Shown: one piece after another, positions 1 through 5,143 of the stretch | Layout: the number at the start of each line of letters is the position of its first letter | Position numbering within the stretch: position 1 is the stretch's first letter | Assembly (NCBI GenBank): GCA_025925185.1 | Contig: JAICLV010000126.1 | Coordinates: forward strand, 1-6,733 | Source: Acidothermaceae bacterium | Lineage (GTDB): Bacteria; Actinomycetota; Actinomycetes; Acidothermales; Acidothermaceae | Reading direction: 5' to 3' | DNA: 6,733 bases | Notes under the pieces: generated by a model | What the model was told of the DNA's origin: nothing | The model's database searches: none | Seen by the model: only the letters and a program-made list of their open reading frames with translations | Translations under genes and position numbers: made by a program

Positions 1-603
1 AACTGGGCGCTCAACAGCCAGGCGAACGTCGACACGTTCAAGTTCATCAACACCCTGGTGCAGGCGGGCGTCACCAACCCGCACCCGGCGACGACGAACC
101 GGACCGCCGGCTGCTGGGCCGACTTCCAGGCAGGCAAGGTCGGGATGACGAACAGCCAGCCGGCCGAGCTTCCCGGGTTGACCGAAGCTCAGCAGAAGAG
201 CAACCTCAACTTCGCGTTCGCGCCGATCCCCGGCAAGGACGGCCTGGCGAAGACGACCCTCGGCGTCAACGACTGGATCTGGGCGTTCAAGGGCAAGAGT
301 GACCACCAGATGCAAGACAAGGCGTTCCTCAGCTTCGTCATGTCGGACCAGTGGCAGAAGAGCTTCTTCGACGCCTACAAGCTGTTGCCGATCACGAAGG
401 GCGCGTCGGAGCAGGTCGCCCAAGCCAACCCCGACTTGAAGCCGTTCCTCGACTCGCTGCCCACCGACACCTTCTACCCCGTGAACCAGAAAGCGTGGGC
501 GCAGGTGAACGCTCAGATCAAACAGATCATCGGCCAGGCAGTCAGCAGCGATCCCTCGAAGATCCTCGACCAGCTGCAAAACACGGCGAAGAGCAACAGC
601 TGA
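1..603 (+). CDS. Carbohydrate ABC transporter substrate-binding protein, C-terminal part (5' end outside window)
   Basis: The frame is open from base 1 and ends at TGA 601-603, giving 200 residues, roughly the C-terminal half of a family whose members usually have about 400-450. The protein would be an extracellular lipoprotein that captures a sugar and delivers it to the permeases encoded next. Family features seen are the F-x-x-GK-x-GM element near residues 42-49 (FQAGKVGM), the segment around residues 74-95 (APIPGKD followed by a Trp-rich NDWIWAF) lining the usual ligand cleft region, and a helical tail ending in KSNS. These fit the SBP_bac_1/SBP_bac_8 group. The signal peptide and lipobox lie upstream and cannot be judged. 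The GTG at 58 is an internal valine, not a start. The two permease genes follow in the same direction, which strongly supports the role. The exact sugar cannot be read from this half. Confidence 0.9.
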   Translation, partial: NWALNSQANVDTFKFINTLVQAGVTNPHPATTNRTAGCWADFQAGKVGMTNSQPAELPGLTEAQQKSNLNFAFAPIPGKDGLAKTTLGVNDWIWAFKGKSDHQMQDKAFLSFVMSDQWQKSFFDAYKLLPITKGASEQVAQANPDLKPFLDSLPTDTFYPVNQKAWAQVNAQIKQIIGQAVSSDPSKILDQLQNTAKSNS

Positions 604-622
604 CGCTGGTTAGGTCAGGCGC

Positions 623-655
623 TGTCGGCCCCGGGCAACAGGCCCGGGGCCGACA
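623..655 (+). promoter_or_regulatory. Intercistronic stem-loop between binding-protein and permease genes
   Basis: Twenty bases after the binding-protein stop there is a perfect inverted repeat, with arms at 623-636 and 642-655 (14 bp, almost all G-C) around a 5-base loop (AACAG). No T-run follows, so it is not a classical intrinsic terminator. In sugar ABC operons, hairpins at this position (for example between malE and malF of E. coli) protect the 3' end of the binding-protein mRNA and reduce the permease message, giving an excess of binding protein. That role here is inferred from position and stability. A partial terminator is the main alternative. Confidence 0.75.
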
Positions 656-701
656 TGCAGAAGGACGCGAACGCGGGGAACGATGCGCTCGGGTACCTGA
701 C

Positions 702-706
702 GGGAG
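702..706 (+). promoter_or_regulatory. Ribosome binding site of the MalF-type permease
   Basis: GGGAG at 702-706 lies in a purine-rich run (GGGAGAGGA, 702-710) just before two consecutive ATG codons at 711 and 714. Spacing from GGGAG is 4 bases to the first ATG and 7 to the second, so the second (714) is preferred. The difference is one residue. Confidence 0.6.
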
Positions 707-713
707 AGGAATG

Positions 714-1664
714 ATGAGCCACAGCACGGCGATACGGCCTGTAGGCCACGCGGCGCCGCCCTCGAGGCGGCGTCCGCCAATGACGTCGCGCTTGGCACGC
801 AAACTCTCACCGCTGCTGTGGATCGGCCCTTCCATCGCGCTTATCGGCTTTGCCGTCGGCTGGCCGGTCGTGAGCATGTTCCGGACCTCATTTCTCAAGG
901 TGAGTTCGTTCGGGCTTGTCGAGGGCGGCAACGGCGGCGCCAACTTCACGAAGCTGTTCGACGAGCCACAGTTCGTCTCGATCATCGAAAGGTCGGTGGT
1001 CTGGGTGGTCTTCGTCGTGGTGATCACGACGATGATTTCCCTGGGTCTCGCGCAGATGTTGCACAAGCGATTCCCTGGCCGACGGGTCACCCGATGGGCG
1101 CTCATCGCGCCGTGGGCGGCGTCCGTGCTCATGACCGCGATCGTGTTCAAGTGGATGCTTAGCCCCACCTCGGGCCTGATCAACATCATTGGCCACCATC
1201 TCGGTTTGGTCGGGTCGTTGGATCGCGCGGACCCGCTTGGCGTCGCGAGCTCCGCGTTTCCGTGGCTGATCGCCGTCGCAGTCTTCGTATCGGTGCCCTT
1301 TACGACGTACGCCATCCTCGCCGGTCATAACTCGATTCCCGGTGGCCTGTACGAGGCAGCGGCCGTCGACGGGGCGTCGAAATGGCGCGCCTACTGGTCG
1401 GTCACGCTTCCGTTGCTCCGGCCCGCCATCGTGGTCGCCACGTTGATCAACATCATGAATGTCTTCAACAACTTCCCGATTATCTGGGCGATGACGCACG
1501 GCCAGCCGGGCTACTCGACAGCGACGACGACGGTGTTCATGTACATCCTCAAGGGATCGGACATCGGCGAGTCCGCCGCGATGTCGGTCATCAACTTCGG
1601 CATCGTCGCCATCTTCACCGCGATCTTCTTGAAGGTGAGCGGCTGGAAGACGGAGGTCGAGTGA
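714..1664 (+). CDS. Sugar ABC transporter permease, MalF-type
   Basis: This 316-residue inner-membrane protein is one half of the transmembrane channel of a carbohydrate importer (binding-protein-dependent transport inner membrane component family). After a basic cytoplasmic N-terminus (SRRR near residue 18) there are six likely membrane helices, at about residues 33-54, 89-112, 125-149, 183-203, 236-262 and 288-308. The EAA loop that docks onto the ATPase is at residues 214-234: EAAAVDG followed by TLPL with the expected spacing. The length is normal for MalF homologues without the large periplasmic insert. The ATG at 714 was chosen for its Shine-Dalgarno spacing. The frame stays open far upstream into the binding-protein gene, but no start there is plausible, and ATG 780 is a weaker alternative. 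The TGA at 1662-1664 is followed one base later by the next permease start, so translation is probably coupled. Confidence 0.93.
   Translation: MSHSTAIRPVGHAAPPSRRRPPMTSRLARKLSPLLWIGPSIALIGFAVGWPVVSMFRTSFLKVSSFGLVEGGNGGANFTKLFDEPQFVSIIERSVVWVVFVVVITTMISLGLAQMLHKRFPGRRVTRWALIAPWAASVLMTAIVFKWMLSPTSGLINIIGHHLGLVGSLDRADPLGVASSAFPWLIAVAVFVSVPFTTYAILAGHNSIPGGLYEAAAVDGASKWRAYWSVTLPLLRPAIVVATLINIMNVFNNFPIIWAMTHGQPGYSTATTTVFMYILKGSDIGESAAMSVINFGIVAIFTAIFLKVSGWKTEVE
1652..1656 (+). promoter_or_regulatory. Ribosome binding site of the MalG-type permease
   Basis: GGAGG at 1652-1656 lies inside the last codons of the preceding permease, 9 bases before ATG 1666. It fixes that start and fits coupled translation of the two permeases. 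Confidence 0.7.
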
Positions 1665-1665
1665 C

Positions 1666-2547
1666 ATGACGACCGCGGCCTTGAATGCGTTGGAGGCACG
1701 CCGCGCTTTGCGGCGCCGCAAGCGCTACCCGGAGCGACCGACATGGAAGACGGTAATGCTCACGGCAAGCGCGTACATTGTCGCGCTCATCTTCATCTTC
1801 CCGTATATCGACATGATTATCACGTCGCTACGCCCGCAGGCAGAGCTCGGCACGTCGACGGTGCTGCCGAAACACTTCAACTTCTCGGCCTACTCGCAGT
1901 TGCTCAGCAGTGGGCTCCTCCATAACTTGCTGATCACTATTTACATCGCAGCTGGGGCGACGATCCTTGTGTTGCTCGTCGCCATGCCCGCCGCGTATTA
2001 CACCGCGCGCTATAAGTTCCGTGGTCGAATTCTTTTCCTCCTCGTCGTGCTGATCACGCAGATGATGCAGCCAGCCTCCATGCTTGTTGGTATTTACCGG
2101 CAGTACTTCACCATCGGCGGTCTTGACACCGTGTGGTCGCTGATCCTGGTCAACGCCGGGTTCAACATGGCGTTCGCGGTGTGGATCCTGACGGCCTACT
2201 TCGGCTCGATTCCGCGGGAACTGGAAGAGGCGGCGATGGTCGAAGGCACGAGCCGGCTGGGCGCGCTGCGCCGTGTCACGTTGCCGCTGGCCGCCCCTGG
2301 AGTCGTCACGGCGCTCATCTTCACGTTCATCGCCGCGTGGAACGAGTTCCTCGTTGCACTCACACTGACGACGACTCCCACCAAGCAGCCACTGACCGTC
2401 GCCATCAACAGTTACCTCGGCGCGTACAGCATTCCGTGGCAGAACTTGTTCGCCGCCTCCGTCATCGCGACGATCCCGGTCATCGTCTTGTTCGCGCTGA
2501 TCGAGCGGAAGGTCGTGAGCGGCCTGACTGCCGGCTCGATCAAATAG
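1666..2547 (+). CDS. Sugar ABC transporter permease, MalG-type
   Basis: This 293-residue inner-membrane protein is the partner permease, expected to form a heterodimer with the MalF-type subunit. A very basic cytoplasmic N-terminus (RRALRRRKR, residues 12-20) precedes six likely membrane helices at about residues 30-51, 89-113, 121-143, 155-179, 212-233 and 260-280. The EAA loop is intact at residues 188-208 (EAAMVEG, then TLPL), and the C-terminus GLTAGSIK is a typical ending of the MalG/UgpE branch. The start ATG 1666 lies one base after the upstream stop. Codon use is somewhat richer in A/T-ending codons (ATT, TAT, CTT, GGT, TTG) than in the opposite-strand genes that follow. It is the last gene of the operon: its stop TAG (2545-2547) lies inside the 3' end of the convergent gene. 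The substrate class is carbohydrate or a related polyol or glycerol-phosphate, and I cannot narrow it further. Confidence 0.94.
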   Translation: MTTAALNALEARRALRRRKRYPERPTWKTVMLTASAYIVALIFIFPYIDMIITSLRPQAELGTSTVLPKHFNFSAYSQLLSSGLLHNLLITIYIAAGATILVLLVAMPAAYYTARYKFRGRILFLLVVLITQMMQPASMLVGIYRQYFTIGGLDTVWSLILVNAGFNMAFAVWILTAYFGSIPRELEEAAMVEGTSRLGALRRVTLPLAAPGVVTALIFTFIAAWNEFLVALTLTTTPTKQPLTVAINSYLGAYSIPWQNLFAASVIATIPVIVLFALIERKVVSGLTAGSIK

Positions 2548-5068
2548 CCTCGTCGGTCGTGTCTGGCGGCGCCGCGCCCTCGTCGAGCGTCGCCACGCCG
2601 GTGATGCGATGCACCGCGAAAGTGCGAACCTCGTCGTGCCGGTGGTCGAATGCCGTGAGGTAGCCGCCGGCCAGTCGCAGCGGTTCGACGATCCGGCTGC
2701 TCGCCTGCCCTTGCGCGTTGAGATAGCCGATCCACACCGGGCGATTCGCATCGACCGCCGCGTGCAACGCCGCGAGCGTGTCGGACGCCACCGAGCGCGG
2801 CAACACAGCGGACGACTTTCGGTCGCCGCCGACGGCCCGCAACGTCGCGGTGGCCGCCTTGTCGCCACCGCGAATCGCGCGCACCGCCATCGCGAGCATC
2901 GCCTCGGACGGCGGCGCGAACTCCGCGCGGGGCCGGGCGAGCCGCGGCCGCGCGTTCGTGCGACGGGCGTCGGGGCGGCGCAACAACAAGCCGCCGTCCG
3001 GGCTTTCGGCGCCCGGCGCGTATCCGAGTTCGCGCAGCCGTTGCGCGACCCGCTCGGGCGCGAGCGGGCTGATCGCCACCGTGGGCGCGAGGCGGTGCAA
3101 CCGCAAGCTCTCGGCGCGCCGGTCGGCGATCACCTCGCCGAGCAGCGCGTCGTCGTCGCAGCGCAGGTACGCGCCCGCGGCGCCGACCCGCAACCGCCCG
3201 TGCCTGCGGGCGACGTCGTCGACGAGGTACTGCAACGGCTGCGGCACCGGCGTGCGCGACCGTTTCGCGAGCAGCGTTTGGATGTCGGCGGCGGCGTATC
3301 CCGCGTCGAGCGCGCGACGAATCGACGACGTGCTGAACCGGTAGACCGTCGCGCCGCCGGTTGACTCGACGTCGGCGAGGAGCGCCAGCTCGCGACCGAA
3401 CTCGCTTTCCAGCGGGCCGGGCGCGATCGCCGTGAGGTCGGCCTGCAGCAAGACGTGGTCGAGCGGTTGCGGCAACAGCGGGTCGAGCAATGCGATCGCC
3501 CCAGCGGCCACAGCGGCGGGATCGGCTGGACCGCCGTCGCTAGCGTCATCCGCCGTCTCCGCGACCATCGCGCGCCCGAAGGACGACAGCGCCCCCCGTC
3601 CGGTGATGCCGAGCAACTCGGCCTCCTCGCCGGACCAACGGACGAGATCGTCGCGCAGCCGGCCACCGCGCCGCGGCATCCGCCACCCGACGGCGTCGAC
3701 GAGGGCGGCGGGCTCGGGCGCGTGCCCGGGTTCGAGGCCGGCCAGTACCGCGAGGACGGCGCGTCGCACGATGGGCGCGAGCGCCCGGTCGACCTCGGGG
3801 CCCAGGGCGTTGGGCGCCGAAGGCGAGCGCGCGCCGACCGGACCGCCCGGGCCGGCGAGGTGCTCGGGCTCGCGCCGCCCGACGAGCGCGGGCACCCGGG
3901 TGGTGGTCAGCCAGGCCGTCGCCAGCGTTGCCCAGCGGGCCGCGATCGGGCGGGACAGCCACCCGTCGTATGCGGTGGTCGGCAACCAGGTCTCGCCGCC
4001 TTCGGTGTCGGGGGCGAGCAGACCCGCGACGTGCGCGAGCTCGATCACCAGTGCGGCGGTGCGCTCGTCGACCTCCAGTTCGCGCGCGGCGCGTCGCAGC
4101 TCGCGCACCCCGAGTCCGCCCGCCTTTAGCACCCCCGGCGGCTCGATCCCCCACCGCTCGAGCAACGACTCGACAAGCCGGACGGCGGTGCAGGCCTGGC
4201 CGGCCGCCGTCGCGTCAACGGTGCGCGTCAGGTGGGTCGGGCCGGACAGGGTCGGCGGTTCGAGCGTCAGCTGCCCGAATGGCTGGCCTGCTCGCAGCCG
4301 CAACCCGATCTCGCGCGGTAGCACCACGGTGTAGTCGTCGAGCGGCGTGAGGATCGCGTGAGCCAGCAGCCAGGCGAGCGGACTTTGCGCCGTCGCGGCG
4401 TCGACCGGCCGGCGCGCGCCGCCGGTGCGGCCGACCGGCGGGCCAGCGGCGAGCAGGTCGACCACCTCGCGCGCGGTTGGCGGGATCGCCTCGAGCAGCC
4501 GATCGAGCGCCGCGTCGTCCTCGAAATGACGGGCGATCAGGTCGAGCAACTCGCTCGCGGGGCGGCCGTCGGTGACGGGCGGGGGGTCTGCGAGCAATGC
4601 GGCGAGGTCGCTCAAGATCCCTGGGAGCCGGCTGGCCGGAATCTCGGTGAGGGCCAACCTGGCCGGGGGGCCGAGCGCGGCGGGGAACGGCAACAAGTCT
4701 TGGACGGCGGGCAACACAGCGACGTCATCGTCCGGACCGAAAAGGAGGACGGCGGCACGCAACACGTCGAGGGGACGGGCGAGCGTGGCGGGCGCGACGC
4801 CGAGCAGCTTCGCGAGTGCGGGCAGGCTCGGCGATCGCGGGCCGGTCGAGCAAAGGAGTGCGAGCGCTTCGAGTGTTTGCACCGCGCCGAGGTCCAGCCG
4901 GTCGAGCGCCACCTCGACGGAGGCGCGGCTGTTCGCGCGCGTCGCGAGAGTGGTGACGTCGGACGGCACGGGATGTAACAGGTCGGGTCGTGCGGCGAGC
5001 AACACGGCCAATCGCTCATCGGGCTGCGTGCGCAGCCAATCGGCGAGGGAACGTGCGGCGGTGCTCAT
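2540..5068 (-). CDS. Helicase-associated domain protein with C-terminal WYL-like domain
   Basis: This 842-residue protein resembles the actinobacterial helicase-associated family that includes M. tuberculosis Rv0862c, encoded there beside the XPB-type helicase Rv0861c. The N-terminus is characteristic (LADWLRTQPDERLAVLLAARPDL, quoted in part: LADWLRT at 8-14, ARPDL at 26-30), with helical repeats after it. Residues about 530-665 match the helicase C-terminal-like (Helicase_C_3/XPB-Ssl2-related) region: DHVLLQADLTAIAPGPL at 537-553, then a STSSIRRALDAG helix near 580. Residues about 760-832 look WYL-like (VWIGYLNAQG, IVEPLRLAGGYLTAF, then a VRTFAVHRI strand), a module often linked to nucleic-acid or ligand sensing. 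I see no Walker A or DEAD/DEAH motif, so it is unlikely to be an ATPase itself. A role with DNA repair or helicases is inferred from the family. There is no convincing Shine-Dalgarno before ATG 5066-5068. Long basic ORFs antisense to it are high-GC shadows. Confidence 0.88.
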   Translation of the reverse strand: MSTAARSLADWLRTQPDERLAVLLAARPDLLHPVPSDVTTLATRANSRASVEVALDRLDLGAVQTLEALALLCSTGPRSPSLPALAKLLGVAPATLARPLDVLRAAVLLFGPDDDVAVLPAVQDLLPFPAALGPPARLALTEIPASRLPGILSDLAALLADPPPVTDGRPASELLDLIARHFEDDAALDRLLEAIPPTAREVVDLLAAGPPVGRTGGARRPVDAATAQSPLAWLLAHAILTPLDDYTVVLPREIGLRLRAGQPFGQLTLEPPTLSGPTHLTRTVDATAAGQACTAVRLVESLLERWGIEPPGVLKAGGLGVRELRRAARELEVDERTAALVIELAHVAGLLAPDTEGGETWLPTTAYDGWLSRPIAARWATLATAWLTTTRVPALVGRREPEHLAGPGGPVGARSPSAPNALGPEVDRALAPIVRRAVLAVLAGLEPGHAPEPAALVDAVGWRMPRRGGRLRDDLVRWSGEEAELLGITGRGALSSFGRAMVAETADDASDGGPADPAAVAAGAIALLDPLLPQPLDHVLLQADLTAIAPGPLESEFGRELALLADVESTGGATVYRFSTSSIRRALDAGYAAADIQTLLAKRSRTPVPQPLQYLVDDVARRHGRLRVGAAGAYLRCDDDALLGEVIADRRAESLRLHRLAPTVAISPLAPERVAQRLRELGYAPGAESPDGGLLLRRPDARRTNARPRLARPRAEFAPPSEAMLAMAVRAIRGGDKAATATLRAVGGDRKSSAVLPRSVASDTLAALHAAVDANRPVWIGYLNAQGQASSRIVEPLRLAGGYLTAFDHRHDEVRTFAVHRITGVATLDEGAAPPDTTDEAI

Positions 5069-5099
5069 CCGGTCAACGGTAGTCGTGCGGCCGACCGGA
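5068..5099 (-). repeat. Inverted repeat spanning the start of the helicase-associated gene
   Basis: Seven-base perfect arms (TCCGGTC at 5068-5074, GACCGGA at 5093-5099) are separated by 18 bases that contain the candidate -10. The geometry could suit a dimeric repressor operator. Short GC-rich inverted repeats are frequent in such DNA, so function is unproven. Confidence 0.35.
5076..5081 (-). promoter_or_regulatory. Possible -10 element for a leaderless helicase-associated transcript
   Basis: Read on the minus strand, TACCGT fits the actinobacterial TANNNT -10 pattern and ends 7 bases before the ATG at 5068. That is the spacing expected if transcription begins at the start codon itself. The lack of a Shine-Dalgarno supports a leaderless start. 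No clear -35 is seen, and the motif is short enough to occur by chance. Confidence 0.35.
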
Positions 5100-5115
5100 C
5101 GAGCGATCCCGCTCG
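5100..5115 (-). terminator. Short hairpin in the gap after the DUF3352 gene
   Basis: CGAGCG (5100-5105) and CGCTCG (5110-5115) can pair around a 4-base loop, about 29 bases past the DUF3352 stop. No T-run follows on the minus strand, and the 6-bp stem is weak for a terminator. It may reduce read-through into the helicase-associated gene or have no function. The rest of the 75-bp gap (5069-5143) holds only the candidate promoter and inverted repeat. Confidence 0.25.
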
Positions 5116-5143
5116 CGTGCCTGGTGGATAACCGCGAGCCCGC

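Noticed and set aside
351..713. Upstream extension of the MalF-type permease frame to a start at 351
   Set aside because: It overlaps the binding-protein gene in another frame and encodes an Arg/Gln-rich sequence with no membrane-protein character. A good ribosome binding site lies just before 711/714.
2566..2575. GCGGCGCCGC palindrome near the convergent stops, considered as a bidirectional terminator
   Set aside because: It has no loop-forming spacer or T-run, and it lies inside the coding 3' end where GC-rich palindromes are common.
2609..4978. Long plus-strand ORFs (2609-3364, 3432-4334, 4358-4978) opposite the helicase-associated gene
   Set aside because: They are Arg/Ala/Gly/Ser-rich translations without domains, antisense to a clearly recognisable protein. 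High GC removes stop codons from such frames.
5123..5131. GGTGGATAA, 8 of 9 matches to a DnaA box
   Set aside because: It is a single site in a short gap between genes unrelated to replication initiation, with no cluster or AT-rich unwinding region, so chance is the simplest explanation.
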